Counted from the stretch's first letter, positions 10,390 to 20,553 are shown. The stretch is 25,000 nt of DNA from Chondrilla cf. caribensis (GCA_964020155.1 OZ026551.1:3838767-3863766); one strand, 5' to 3'. Notes: generated by a model not told the origin, from the sequence alone. Made by a program: numbers and translations.

Positions 10390-12277
10390 TTCCTCCGAAT
10401 GTAACTGGGGTGATGGCCCACCTATTGAGATGAGAAATTGGAAGTTAGTAGTTGGAAATTGTTTCAGAAGTTAGTTCATGTCCCCAGCTAGGTCTGTCTA
10501 AAACATCAAATTGACACATCCCCTCCCCCATGAGCTATCCAAAAAGGTGCTTAGTGTTTTCTCTCCTTTACTATCCCATACATTGGAAAAATAGCAAGCA
10601 CCTCTGAATGTAGTTCGGGTTACGGACCACCTATTGAGATGGGAATTGTTCCATATGTTGGCTAACGTCTACACTAGGCCTGTCTAAAATATCAAGTTGA
10701 CACGCCCCCTCCCCCAAGAGCTATGCAAAAAGGTGCTTAGTGTTTTCTCTCCTATACTATCCCATACATTGGAAAAATATTAAGCACCTCCAAATGTAGA
10801 TGGAGTTACGGGCCACCTATTGAGATGGGAATTGTTTCACAAGTTAGCTTACATTCCCAGCTAGATCTGTCTGAAAAATCAAGTTGACACGCCCCCTCCC
10901 CCATGAGCTATGCAAAAAGGTGCTTAGTGTTTACTCTCCTATACTATCCCATACATTGGAAAAATATTAAGCACCTCCGAGTGTAGCTGGGATTACGAGC
11001 CATCTATTGAGATGGGAATTGTTTCACAAGTTAGCTTACATCCCCAGCTAGGTCTGTCTAAACTATCAAGTTGACACGCCCCCTCCCCCATGAGCTATGC
11101 AAAAAGGTGCTTAGTGTTTTCTCTCCTATACTATCCCATACATTGGAAAAATACTAAGCACCTCCGAATGTAGATGGGATTACGGACCACCTATTGAGAT
11201 GGGAATTGTTTCACAAGTTAGCTTACATCCCCAGCTAGGTCTGTTTAAAATATCAAGTTGACACGCCCCCTCCCCCATGACCTATGCAAAAAGGTGCTTA
11301 GTGTTTTCTCTCCTATATCATTCCATACATTGGAAAATATTGAGCACCTCCAAATGTAGATGGGGTTACGGGCCACCTATTGAGATGGAAATTGTTTCAC
11401 AAGTTAGCTTACATTCCCAGCTAGATCTGTCTGAAAAATCAAGTTGACATGCCCCCTCCCCCATTTGCTATGCAAAAAGGTGCTTAGCATTTTCTCTCCT
11501 ATACTATCCCATACATTGGAAAGATAGCAAGCACCTCCGAATGTAGTTGGGGTTACGGACCACCCATTGAGATGGGAATTGTTTCGCAAGTTAGCATACA
11601 TCCCCAGCTATGTCTGTCGAAACTATCAAGTTGACACGCCCCCTCCCCCATGACCTATGCAAAAAGGTGCTTAGTGTTTTCTCTCCTATACCATTCCATA
11701 CATTGGAAAAATACTAAGCACCTCCGAATGTAGCTGGGATTACGGACCACCTATTGAGATCAGAATTGCTTCACAAGTTAGCATACATCCCCAGCTAGGT
11801 CTGTCTAAAATATCAAGTTGACATGCCCCCTCCCCCATTTGCTATGCAAAAAGGTGCTTAGCATTTTCTCTCCTATACTATCCCATACATTGGAAAGATA
11901 GCAAGCACCTCCGAATGTAGTTGGGGTTACGGACCACCCATTGAGATGGGAATTGTTTCGCAAGTTAGCATACATCCCCAGCTATGTCTGTCGAAACTAT
12001 CAAGTTGACACGCCCCCTCCCCCATGACCTATGCAAAAAGGTGCTTAGTGTTTTCTCTCCTATACCATTCCATACATTGGAAAAATATTGAGCACCTCCG
12101 AATGTAGATGGGGTTACGGGCCACCTATTGAGATGGGAATTGTTTCACAAGTTAGCATACATCCCCAGCTAGGTCTTTCTAAAATATCAAGTTGACACGC
12201 CCCCTTCCCATGAGCTATGCAAAAAGGTGCTTAGTGTTTTCTCTCCTATACTATCCCATACATTGGAAGAATATTAA
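10390..12277 (+). repeat. ~187-bp satellite, block 2 plus-oriented part
   Basis: About ten units run head-to-tail, with starts near 10597, 10782 and then roughly every 186-188 bp. They belong to the ACCTATTGAG subfamily of block 1a. A two-unit higher-order repeat is visible: 11489-11710 and 11861-12080 share the private variants GGAAAGATAGCAAGCAC, TTTCGCAAG and GTCTGTCGAAACTATC at a ~374-bp offset. The array stops after a complete spacer at TTAA (12274-12277), exactly where the next unit would start. Confidence 0.95.
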
Positions 12278-12545
12278 ATTCACAGCCGTGTACTGTAGTA
12301 TACATTTACATTGACATTAGTTATTCTTTATTACTTAAATGTACAAAAAATTAATGCAACTGATCAATACATGCATATAATATAATGATATATATATATA
12401 TATAATGTACAATACTAATACAATATACATACGTAATATTATAATACATCATAATACCTTCCAATTTAATTATATGTTGCATTTCAATTAATGATATCTA
12501 AGACTACACACATTGATCATGGCAATATATTATTAATGGCTTCAA
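12278..12545 (-). other. 3' flank of GPCR gene 1, with polyadenylation signal
   Basis: This AT-rich sequence lies downstream of the minus-strand receptor. It includes a short TA run (about 12389-12404). AATAAA on the minus strand (plus TTTATT, 12327-12332) lies ~215 nt beyond the stop codon and is the best candidate polyadenylation signal for gene 1. Choice of this hexamer is inference. Confidence 0.5.
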
Positions 12546-13634
12546 TCAATCTCTGCTTCTTGGAGCAAGATCTATGGTACTGTTGAGGGTATTTGAAGTG
12601 GAAGGAAATGAGCCTTCATGCCTTGGGGATGTCGTCTTGAATGAGCAGTAACACTGAAGAATTCTCTTCATTCTCTCTCGAACAGGTTTCATGAAGATGA
12701 TGATGATGACAGGAGTTGGAAGGAGAGACATTGTGACAAAGACGTATGCTAAAATCACCCCTGGTGTTTCGGCATACAATGCTACCAACCCAGGAACAGC
12801 CTGTCCTAGTAAATTGACCACGTTCCCCACCACCAAGAATAGGGCAAACTTGGCTATCCTCTTGTTGTACTGGGCTCCTTCTGTGATGGTGTTACGTCTG
12901 ATGTAGCAGAGGGTGATGATGGGGATGGTGATGCTGATGACGAGGGGAGTGATCCCACCAAACACAATCCATATGGCAAGGGTTGGGTATCGACTTGCCT
13001 TGGGGATAATAGCATTATGTGGAAAACAGGCAACATTGTCTACAAACTGTACGGCATACATAGGATAGGGTAGCATTATGTGGATGTTAAGGATGAAGGT
13101 AATTGTCCACACTCCAATCACACAAACAAGGATGTAGCCGCATTTGAAGGCTCTATGGCCGTATTTCACTGTGATGAGCACAACTATAGAGAAGGCTACT
13201 AAGCACCGCAATCTTCCTACTGCCCCAAAAGCATATCCCCAAATCAAAAACTGGCAGAATGACAATGGTGGGGTGTCCAGTTGTAGTGTCTGGTTTGTTA
13301 ATGTCTGCCTCAGTTGGCCTCCTACATCAAGACTGAATGCACGGTCTAGTGTTAGTATAAGGCCTGTCAGAGCGATGGAGCTAGTGATGAAGTTGACAAC
13401 AGTGCAAGCGGCAAGCTGATTCACCAGAAAGATTGCCAGTACCCTGGGCATACTTGGATTGCAACACAAGGAAAGGAATAATAACCACGTGATTACCATT
13501 GCCAAAAACAAGACGAGAATGAGAACGACATAGAATCCTACAAAGCCTGGTTCACTGAGCAGAGTTCCCTCCTTGGCTGGAATACAGCTGCTATTCTGAC
13601 TGATTTCTGTAGTACAGTTTACCACACTATGCAT
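12546..13634 (-). CDS. Rhodopsin-like seven-transmembrane receptor, gene 1 (orphan GPCR)
   Basis: Single-exon, 362-residue seven-pass membrane protein, predicted to act at the plasma membrane as a G-protein-coupled receptor of unknown ligand. The N-terminus carries N-glycosylation sequons at N6 and N14, with a third at N114 in a long first extracellular loop. TM1 is ~32-57, TM2 ~63-95, TM3 ~127-156, TM4 ~167-187, TM5 ~219-244, TM6 ~262-287, TM7 ~291-315. C127 (start of TM3) and C203 (loop 2) are placed to form the conserved disulphide; W176 in TM4 and P281 in TM6 also match the family. The DRY position reads V-V-L, and TM7 has L-P-T-P instead of NPxxY. The Ser/Thr-rich tail (~45 residues) is longer than in genes 2-4. 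Residues ~171-297 are nearly identical to gene 2 at DNA level, whereas TM1-TM3 are strongly diverged. Membership of class A is confident; ligand and coupling are unknown. Confidence 0.92.
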   Translation of the reverse strand: MHSVVNCTTEISQNSSCIPAKEGTLLSEPGFVGFYVVLILVLFLAMVITWLLFLSLCCNPSMPRVLAIFLVNQLAACTVVNFITSSIALTGLILTLDRAFSLDVGGQLRQTLTNQTLQLDTPPLSFCQFLIWGYAFGAVGRLRCLVAFSIVVLITVKYGHRAFKCGYILVCVIGVWTITFILNIHIMLPYPMYAVQFVDNVACFPHNAIIPKASRYPTLAIWIVFGGITPLVISITIPIITLCYIRRNTITEGAQYNKRIAKFALFLVVGNVVNLLGQAVPGLVALYAETPGVILAYVFVTMSLLPTPVIIIIFMKPVRERMKRILQCYCSFKTTSPRHEGSFPSTSNTLNSTIDLAPRSRD

Positions 13635-14054
13635 TTTCCGATCACAATAAAATGCAGTAGTTGTTTACTATAATACTATCCAAGAGTATACTCAAACTCA
13701 ATTACACACTTCTTTTCTTCAATTCTGCAGCTCACACACTGACGGACACTCAGGCCCACAACTATATTGTAGCATTATTTATTAAGCATGTTTGTATTTT
13801 ATATACATACAGTAGTATTGGCTGTGTCTGTTATGTATAGCTTGTTGAAACTGGAATTTCCTCCCCACATTTCAAGTGCAAGGCACGGGAATACTGTGTT
13901 CATTTCAATCGTTTGAAGTGTCTGTATACTGAGTCTTTCAGTTTGGCAATTTAAGCTAAATTCCAGGAACTGCACGTACTCCCACACCTGGTTGAAACAG
14001 TAGCATAGGTGAGGACAAGGTATGCACATGTCAACTGTTTTCAATTCAATTTCC
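13635..14054. other. 5' flank of GPCR gene 1, no clear promoter seen
   Basis: Upstream of the minus-strand start there is no convincing TATA box, and the AGCTGATAC block found before genes 2-4 is absent. A minus-strand open frame (13799-14044, 81 codons) shows no transmembrane segment or recognisable domain and is not called. Confidence 0.5.
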
Positions 14055-15390
14055 TAGTTCTTTGAACTGTAGCTGTGGTTACAGGTCACCACGGAGATGG
14101 GAGTTATTTTAAATGTTAGTTCACGTCCCCAGCTAAGTCTGGCTAAATTATCATGTTGACACGCTCCCTCCTCCATTACATATTATGCAAAAAGGTGCTT
14201 AGTATTCTCTCTCATACTCTCCAATACACTGGAAAATATTAAGCACCTCTGAATGTGGCTGTGGTTATGGGTTAGTTATGGAGATGGAAGTTATTTCAAA
14301 TGTTAGTTCTCATCCTCAACTACGTCTGTGTAAAATATCAAGTTGACACGCCCCCTCCTTCATGAGCTATGCAAAAAGGTGCTTAGCGTTTTGTCTCCTA
14401 TACTTTCCCTACATTGAAAAAATATTAAACACCTCCAAATGTAGCTGGGGTTATAAGACACCTATTGCAATGGAAATTGTTTTAAATATTAGTTCTCGTC
14501 CTCAGCTGGATCTGGCTAAATTATCAAGTTGACACCCCCCCTGTCCCATGAGCTATGCAAAAGGAGCTTAGCGTTTTCTCTCCTATATTCCCCCATACAT
14601 TGAAAGTCTTAGAGTTTTAAGCACCTCTAGATCTGAATGTAGCTGGAGTTACAGGCCACTTGTTGTGATGGGAATTGTTCCACAGGTTAGTCCAAGTCCC
14701 CAGCTAGTTCTATCTAGATTATAATGTTGACATGCATCATCCTCCCTCACGAGCTATGCTAAAGGTGCTTAGAGTTCTCTCTTTCATACTCTCCCATACA
14801 TTGAAAAATTATTAGTATCCAACTGTAGCTGGGGTTACGAGGTAGCTAGGAGATGGGAATAGTTTCAAATATTTGTTCATGTCCCCAGCTAAATCTGCCT
14901 AAAATATCAAGTTGACACGCCCCCTCTACCATGAGCTATACAAAAGGTGCTTAGCGTTTTTCTCCCCTATACTCTCCCATACATTGAAAAGGTATTGAAC
15001 ACCTCAAAATGTAGCTGGGGTTACAGGTTAGCTACAGAGATAGGAATCGTTTTCAAATGTTAGTTCATGTCCTCAGCTAGATCTAGCTAAAATATCAAGT
15101 TGATATGTACCCTCTCCCTAGAGCCATGCAAAAAGGTGCTTAGCGTTTTTCTCCCCTATACTCTCCCATACATTGAAGATTATTTAGCACCCCTGAATGT
15201 AGCTGGGATTTTGGGTTGACTATGGAGATTGGAATTGTTTTAGAGGTTAGTTCATGTCCCAAGCTACATCTAGCTAAAATATCAAGTTGACACGCTCCCT
15301 CTCTCATGAGCTATGCAGAAGGTGCTTAGCGTTTTCCCTGAATGTCGTTGTGCATGTGGTTACATGTAGGCCACCTACGGAGATTGGAAT
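14055..15390 (+). repeat. ~187-bp satellite, block 3 (degenerate)
   Basis: Six to seven plus-oriented units are recognisable by AGGTGCTTAG, CAAGTTGACACGC and CCCATACATTG, but with many more substitutions and small indels than in blocks 1 and 2. Both ends fade gradually rather than stopping at a unit boundary, which suggests an older array. Confidence 0.9.
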
Positions 15391-16622
15391 TAACTACAAC
15401 TGAAAGTAAAATGTGCAATGTTTGATGTACAAACAAATGAGGCCCAAGTCATACACACACTTCATACACACACTCATGCATCCATGGGGTACATTGCATA
15501 CAGTGAGTAATATCTTCCTCTTGGCAAATCAACCAGATGCATACCTCATCATAATCACCATCTCCATAACAAGCTTAATATGTAAGTGGTAAATTTAAAG
15601 TTATGAAAGTAAAGACTGTGAAGTATGTTCTGTAACAGATGAGTACCTTTGTGGTCGAGACACCTTACGAATTCATTTATGAGCTTGTGTTGATGGTATT
15701 CCCCCATTTCACTTTACTATGTCTGCCATAGCTATGAACCTCCATCATAGTTCTGTCAAGTAGTACTCAAAAACGTGAGTATATACCTCCGGATAGATTA
15801 CATACTCGCCTGGTTTCGACATACCAATGTTAACATATTCACTTCACTCCTTTCACTATGTGCATACACACATATATAACTCTGGAATTACACGCACATA
15901 CATCATGTCAACCCATACTCAATGTGGAAGAAGAGACTGAGTGTGTTCTCCAAATTTCATACTCAATTACTAGGGAATTTAGCGGTGTATCTGTTCAATA
16001 TGAATATATTATAGAAACACCATGTTCTTATAAGAATTCATCTCTTCACCAAGATTATGCAATGTATGATTCCTCTTGGTAACTAAACATTTGATAAACT
16101 TGTAGCTAGTGTATATGTATACTATAATTACAACCACTATAATACATATCTAATCTGTTTCAGTAAATCGATTATAGCAAAAATAATACAAATTAGATGT
16201 TACAGTGAAATATACACTGTATATATTTAATACATTGTCAATATTGATTCATGAATTGCACCGGTCTATAAATTCTGAGTACTTATAACAGTGTTTGTTC
16301 CATATTTATGTGTGTACATGTAGTAGTATTCTTAGACTTCTGGGCAATACTGGAGATATTTGATTATAATGGTACTTGTCTTCCATTGCTCATGGTAGAT
16401 GTGGATGTATAACAGGATGGTGTTAATTAGCCAATCGTCACCTTTATAAATTCAGAGAGCATGTTATGAACTTTTGCACACACCTATGTAGCAAATGGTC
16501 CAGGAGGCCTAGGCAAAGTAGCTATCACTCAGTTACTCAGACATCCACCGAAATTGAGTTACTCCACTTTGGTTTGGTTTTGTCTTCCATTTTGACCACT
16601 GCCCTTGTAAGTGGGTTATAAC
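15391..16622. other. AT-rich intergenic DNA, no gene recognised
   Basis: No repeat of note and no convincing gene. One 74-codon open frame (15858-16082) is not low-complexity, but it lacks recognisable similarity. A short exon cannot be excluded without transcript data. Confidence 0.5.
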
Positions 16623-16632
16623 ATGTGTGTGT

Positions 16633-16677
<45 letters not shown>

Positions 16678-16702
16678 TGTGGGTGCGCGTGGGTTGGTGT
16701 GT
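16623..16702. repeat. (GT)n microsatellite
   Basis: A GT dinucleotide run of about 80 bp with a GTGGG-interrupted right end. Confidence 0.95.
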
Positions 16703-17280
16703 AATTATAGCATGATAATAATACATATGTAAATTGCATTCACTCATGATGAATATCAAACCTGCACACTGGCCATCGAGAGTTCACACAGTTGTGTGAA
16801 ACAGAAAGGATTTGAATAATTGTGAAGGTCATTATAATGTATTGTCAACTTTATTGTGCTATTTAGTCATCGAAAGCCAGTAAATGTGTGTATATAAACA
16901 TATTCAATTCAGGCTATAGTGATCATGAAAGTAGGGACGGACTATTAATAATTACTTTGATGTTCAGTACTATTGTTGGCAACAATGCACAGTGTACCAC
17001 AAGGTGGGCTGGGTGAATTATATATAATATCATAAAACATACAGTATACATACATATTATATACAGGCATGTTTACATGTATATTATAGTTAGAATTTAA
17101 TACTGTAACAATATTATTGAATGATATTTTAATATAGACAGTAGGACCTGGTATTTATTAGTTTAATATTCTATTGTTACAGAATTATAGATGTGCATTA
17201 ACATTATAATTATTATGACTATTATGACTTATGATGTATGGTATGAATATGGTTAGCTATACAAATGCATGTTATTATAC
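16703..17280. other. AT-rich 5' intergenic region of GPCR gene 2
   Basis: No gene or repeat family is recognised. Its right end carries ACAAATGCATG, resembling the ACAAATGCATCAT found at the same relative place before genes 3 and 4, so homology of the promoter regions starts here. Confidence 0.5.
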
Positions 17281-17297
17281 ACCTAATACTTACTGTG

Positions 17298-17313
17298 AGC
17301 TGATACGTATATA
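17298..17313 (+). promoter_or_regulatory. Promoter block of GPCR gene 2 (AGCTGATAC plus TATA-like)
   Basis: AGCTGATAC (17298-17306) is followed at once by TATATA (17308-17313), 82 bp upstream of the start codon. The same nonamer precedes genes 3 and 4 next to a TATA-like box, and no other copy was noticed elsewhere in the window. Promoter function is inferred from conserved position. Confidence 0.55.
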
Positions 17314-17389
17314 GGCTGAGTGAGATATCAGTGCAGTACCTAGCTAGTTTGCCATTATTGACTATTATCATTGAAATCAAACCCTGAAG

Positions 17390-18364
17390 ATGGAGATCAA
17401 TGATACCAGCTTGTGGGTACCTCCAGGATTCCCCTCCAACAACACAAGCATACCAGGAAGTACAATTCTGAGTTCCCCAGAATTTGCTGCCTTCTACCTG
17501 ACCATAATACTTATTCTGCTTGCTGGATTCCTCCTTAGTTTTCTTTCCATGGCTGTCCTGTGTAAAGGAGTGGGAATACCTCGTGTCTTATCTGTGTTCC
17601 TTGTACATCAACTGTTGTCCTGTGTGATCGTCGCCATCATCATGCTCTCGTTCATCATCTGTGTGCTAGTCCTTTCTCTAACTGATGGTTCTGTACAGCT
17701 ACCCCTTCCTTACTGCCAGTTCTTGATCTGGGGATATGCTTTTGGAGCTGTTGGGAGATTATGGAGTTTAGCTGTATTTTCCATAGTCATTTACCTAACC
17801 ATTAGGTATGGACAGAGTATACTGAAGCGTACCTATGTGTTAAGCATCTGTGTGATTGGAGTGTGGACAATTACCTTCATCCTTAACATCCACATAATGC
17901 TACCCTATCCTGTGTACGCCGTACAGTTTGTAGACAATGTTGCCTGTTTTCCACATAATGCCATTATCCCCAAGGCAAGTCGATACCCAACCCTTGCCAT
18001 ATGGATTGTGTTTGGTGGGATCACTCCCCTCACCATCAGCATCACCATCCCCATCATCACCCTCTGCTACATCAGACGTAACACCATCACAGAAGGAGCC
18101 CAGTACAACAAGAGGATAGCCAAGTTTGCCCTATTCTTGGTGGTGGGGAACGTGGTCAATTTACTAGGACAGGCTGTTCCTGGGTTGGTAGCATTGTATG
18201 CCGAAGCACCAGGAGTGATTTTAGCATACCTTTTAGTTTCGTTGTCTCTTCTACCGACCCCTATCATTATCATTGTCTTCATGAAACCCGTTCGAAACAA
18301 GATAAGAAAGATGTTTTGCTGCTTCACATACATATCAGCAATCACACTGTCTTCGAACACGTGA
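17390..18364 (+). CDS. Rhodopsin-like seven-transmembrane receptor, gene 2 (orphan GPCR)
   Basis: Single-exon 324-residue receptor, predicted plasma-membrane GPCR with unknown ligand. The start ATG follows CCTGAAG, a context shared with genes 3 and 4. N-glycosylation sequons lie at N4, N17 and N18. TM1 ~33-57, TM2 ~63-95, TM3 ~109-138, TM4 ~149-168, TM5 ~202-227, TM6 ~244-270, TM7 ~274-298. C109 and C186 are the probable TM3-loop 2 disulphide pair; W159 (TM4) and P264 (TM6) fit class A. The DRY position reads V-I-Y and TM7 carries L-P-T-P at 288-291. Loop 3 is short and basic (RRN at 229-231, NKR at 240-242). The tail is ~25 residues with a C310-C311 pair that could be palmitoylated. The segment from TM4 to early TM7 is about 98 percent identical in DNA to the inverted gene 1. 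Confidence 0.93.
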   Translation: MEINDTSLWVPPGFPSNNTSIPGSTILSSPEFAAFYLTIILILLAGFLLSFLSMAVLCKGVGIPRVLSVFLVHQLLSCVIVAIIMLSFIICVLVLSLTDGSVQLPLPYCQFLIWGYAFGAVGRLWSLAVFSIVIYLTIRYGQSILKRTYVLSICVIGVWTITFILNIHIMLPYPVYAVQFVDNVACFPHNAIIPKASRYPTLAIWIVFGGITPLTISITIPIITLCYIRRNTITEGAQYNKRIAKFALFLVVGNVVNLLGQAVPGLVALYAEAPGVILAYLLVSLSLLPTPIIIIVFMKPVRNKIRKMFCCFTYISAITLSSNT

Positions 18365-18693
18365 ATAGTTCTCAGTGACTGTAATGACTGACAAAGATAT
18401 TTGGAATCCATCTCCAGTTACTTGAATGCTCGTAATATATAACAATGATAAATATTATATTATTATTAATATCATCATTATTATTATCATCATTATTATT
18501 AAATTATCATTAAATATTATATTATTATTAATATCATTATTATTATTATCATCATTATTACTATTATTATTATTATTATTATTAAATATTGAAGCATAAC
18601 TCCATCTGTGCCATTCATTTGAATCATAAACTATAAACTAACTATAAAATGTGATTAGTTGTTTTCTAAATGTCTACAGAACAGAATAAGTAT
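18365..18693 (+). repeat. 3' flank of gene 2 with (ATT)n microsatellite, duplicated after gene 3
   Basis: After the stop codon the sequence follows the same order as after gene 3: AGTTCTCAGTGACTGTAATG, then an ATT-type microsatellite (about 18450-18590), then TGTGCCAT with TTGAATCATAAA, and finally TGTCTACAGAACAGA. The shared homology stops where satellite units begin. No AATAAA was found close to the stop; ATTAAA variants are present in the repeat tract. Confidence 0.8.
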
Positions 18694-18985
18694 TTAGCAC
18701 CTCTGAATGTAGATAGAGTTATGTGTCACATGGGTGGGATGATGGGAATTATTGTTCCATGAGTTAGACCACGTCCCACCTAAGGTTGGGTAACAATATC
18801 AGTTTGACACCTCCTCTCCCATGAGCTATGCAAGAAGGTGATAAGCATTTTTCTCCTATACTCTTTCATGCATTGAAAAATATTGAGCACCTCTCATCTC
18901 CCATTCTCTCCCATACATTGAAAACTACCAAGCAAACTCCAAAAGTAGCTAGGGTTAAGGGCCACATACAGAGATGGTAATTGTT
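18694..18985 (+). repeat. ~187-bp satellite, block 4 (short, degenerate)
   Basis: About one and a half degenerate units between genes 2 and 3, recognised by TTTAGCACCTCTGAATGTAG, CATGAGCTATGCAAGAAGGTG and CATTGAAAAATATTGAGCAC. They belong to the subfamily of block 5, with GGTTGGGTAACAATATCAG in place of GTCTGTCTAAAATATCAAG. Confidence 0.85.
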
Positions 18986-18995
18986 TTTTTAGGAA

Positions 18996-19468
18996 TCCCC
19001 CTTCCCAACAGGAAGTGTTAGGAATATTATACCTACACTACAATCTAATAGATTATTATCGATCTTGTTATTCCTGTTTCATGTTTATGTACTATATTCA
19101 CCATATTAATTGAAAGTGGATAGAGAGTGTATGAACAAAGTTGAATTGAAGTAAAATTGATCTCATTCAGAACCATTCAATTCCTCTATGGTTCACTGTA
19201 TATTGTGGTAAGAGGTACAGTATGACTAATACAATTATATAGTCATTATAACCATAATGTTTAAACTGTATAAATTATCACACACCAAATATGAATTATT
19301 TGATTGTGTTGCTACAGTAGCTATGTATATATTATATTATGTGCATTATAGCAGTATTATGTACATAATATGATATAATAATAAAATTATTATTGTGTAA
19401 TATAATATAGTACATATAATGATTATATTGTGTACAAATGCATCATACTGTTTGATGTGTGTACTATG
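18996..19468 (+). repeat. 5' flank of gene 3, duplicated before gene 4
   Basis: This AT-rich region is homologous to 22406-22831 before gene 4. Shared landmarks in order are TTAGGAATAT, ATTGAAAGTGGATAGAG, GTATGAACAAAGTT, GTTCACTGTATATTGT, AAACTGTATAAATTATCA, ATTATAGCAGTATTATGTAC and ACAAATGCATCATAC. No coding sequence is seen. The block is part of a segmental duplication that also carried promoter and gene. Confidence 0.85.
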
Positions 19469-19490
19469 AGCTGATACATTGACTATATAA
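19469..19490 (+). promoter_or_regulatory. Promoter block of GPCR gene 3 (AGCTGATAC plus TATATAA)
   Basis: AGCTGATAC (19469-19477) is followed by ATTGAC and then a good TATA box, TATATAA (19484-19490), 83 bp upstream of the start codon. That is almost the same distance as in gene 2 (82 bp). Confidence 0.6.
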
Positions 19491-19566
19491 GTGTGATATC
19501 AATTGTAGTAGGTACAATCCGGGTGAGTTAGTTTGCAACTTATTCAGGTTTTTTTAAGTTCTGAAG

Positions 19567-20553
19567 ATGAATATCAATGATACTAGCTTGTGGGTACCTC
19601 CAGGATCCCCCTACAACAACACAAGCATACAAGGAAGGACAATTCTGAGTTCTCCAGAATTCACTGCCTTCTATTTGACCATAATGCTTAATTTTCTTGC
19701 TGGATTCCTCCTTAGTTTCCTCTCCATGGGCATCCTGTGTAAAGGAGTGGGAATACATCGTGTCTTAGCCGTTCTACTCATCAATCAACTGCTGTCCTGT
19801 ATGATTGTGGCTGTGATTAATGCCATTTACTCAATCATTGGGGTGCTACTTGTGGTATCTCAGTCCAGTGATTCCGTTAAAATAAAACTACCTCCGGCCA
19901 ACTGTCAGTTTTTGATTTGGGTCAACATGTTTGGATCTGTTGGACGATTGTGGGGTTTAGCAATATATTCCATAGTCACTCTCTTAACTATTAAGAATGG
20001 ACAGAAATTTCTGAAGTGTACCCGTGTGGTCATTGTGTGCATTATTGGAGTGTGGCTAATTTCCTTCATCCTCAATATCCACTTCATGCTACCCTACCCT
20101 GTGTACGCTGTACAGTTTGTAGACAATGTCGTCTGTTTTCCACATAATGCCATTATCCCCAAGGCAAATCAATACCCAGCCCTTGCCATATGGATTGTGT
20201 TTGGTGGGATCACTCCCCTCACCATCAGCATCACCATCCCCATCATCACCCTCTGCTACATCAGACGTAACACCATCACAGAAGGAGCCCAGTACAACAA
20301 GAGGATAGCCAAGTTTGCCCTATTCTTGGTGGTGGGGAACGTGGTCAATTTACTAGGACAGGCTGTTCCTGGGTTGGTAGCATTGTATGCCGAGGCTCCA
20401 GGGGTGATTTTAGCATACCTTTTAGTTTCGTTGTCTCTTCTACCGACCCCTATTATCATCATTGTCTTCATGAAACCTGTTCGCAAGAAAATAAGAAAGA
20501 TGTTTTGCTGCTTCACATACATCTCAGCCATCACACTGTCTTCAAACACTTGA
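19567..20553 (+). CDS. Rhodopsin-like seven-transmembrane receptor, gene 3 (orphan GPCR)
   Basis: Single-exon 328-residue receptor and close paralog of genes 2 and 4. The start lies in CTGAAGATG. N-glycosylation sequons at N4, N17 and N18 match gene 2. The disulphide pair is C113 and C190, and the TM4 Trp is W163. Its first extracellular loop and TM2-TM3 (SQSSDSVKIKLPP, then CQFLIWVN) match gene 4 rather than gene 2, whereas TM5 to the C-terminus matches gene 2 nearly base for base, including TM7. The gene is therefore a mosaic. The DRY position reads V-T-L and NPxxY is replaced by an L-P-T-P segment, as in the paralogs. The tail is short and ends SSNT, identical to genes 2 and 4. Function as a plasma-membrane GPCR is inferred; the ligand is unknown. 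Confidence 0.93.
   Translation: MNINDTSLWVPPGSPYNNTSIQGRTILSSPEFTAFYLTIMLNFLAGFLLSFLSMGILCKGVGIHRVLAVLLINQLLSCMIVAVINAIYSIIGVLLVVSQSSDSVKIKLPPANCQFLIWVNMFGSVGRLWGLAIYSIVTLLTIKNGQKFLKCTRVVIVCIIGVWLISFILNIHFMLPYPVYAVQFVDNVVCFPHNAIIPKANQYPALAIWIVFGGITPLTISITIPIITLCYIRRNTITEGAQYNKRIAKFALFLVVGNVVNLLGQAVPGLVALYAEAPGVILAYLLVSLSLLPTPIIIIVFMKPVRKKIRKMFCCFTYISAITLSSNT

Noticed and set aside
12854..13036. 60-codon alternative-frame peptide conserved in all four GPCR genes
   Set aside because: Conservation is explained by near-identical DNA in the conversion tract. It is a shadow of the receptor frame.
13799..14044. 81-codon minus-strand open frame upstream of gene 1
   Set aside because: No transmembrane segment or domain, and paralogs have no upstream exon. 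Not enough to call a gene.
15858..16082. 74-codon plus-strand open frame
   Set aside because: Composition is not low-complexity, but there is no recognisable domain or supporting signal.
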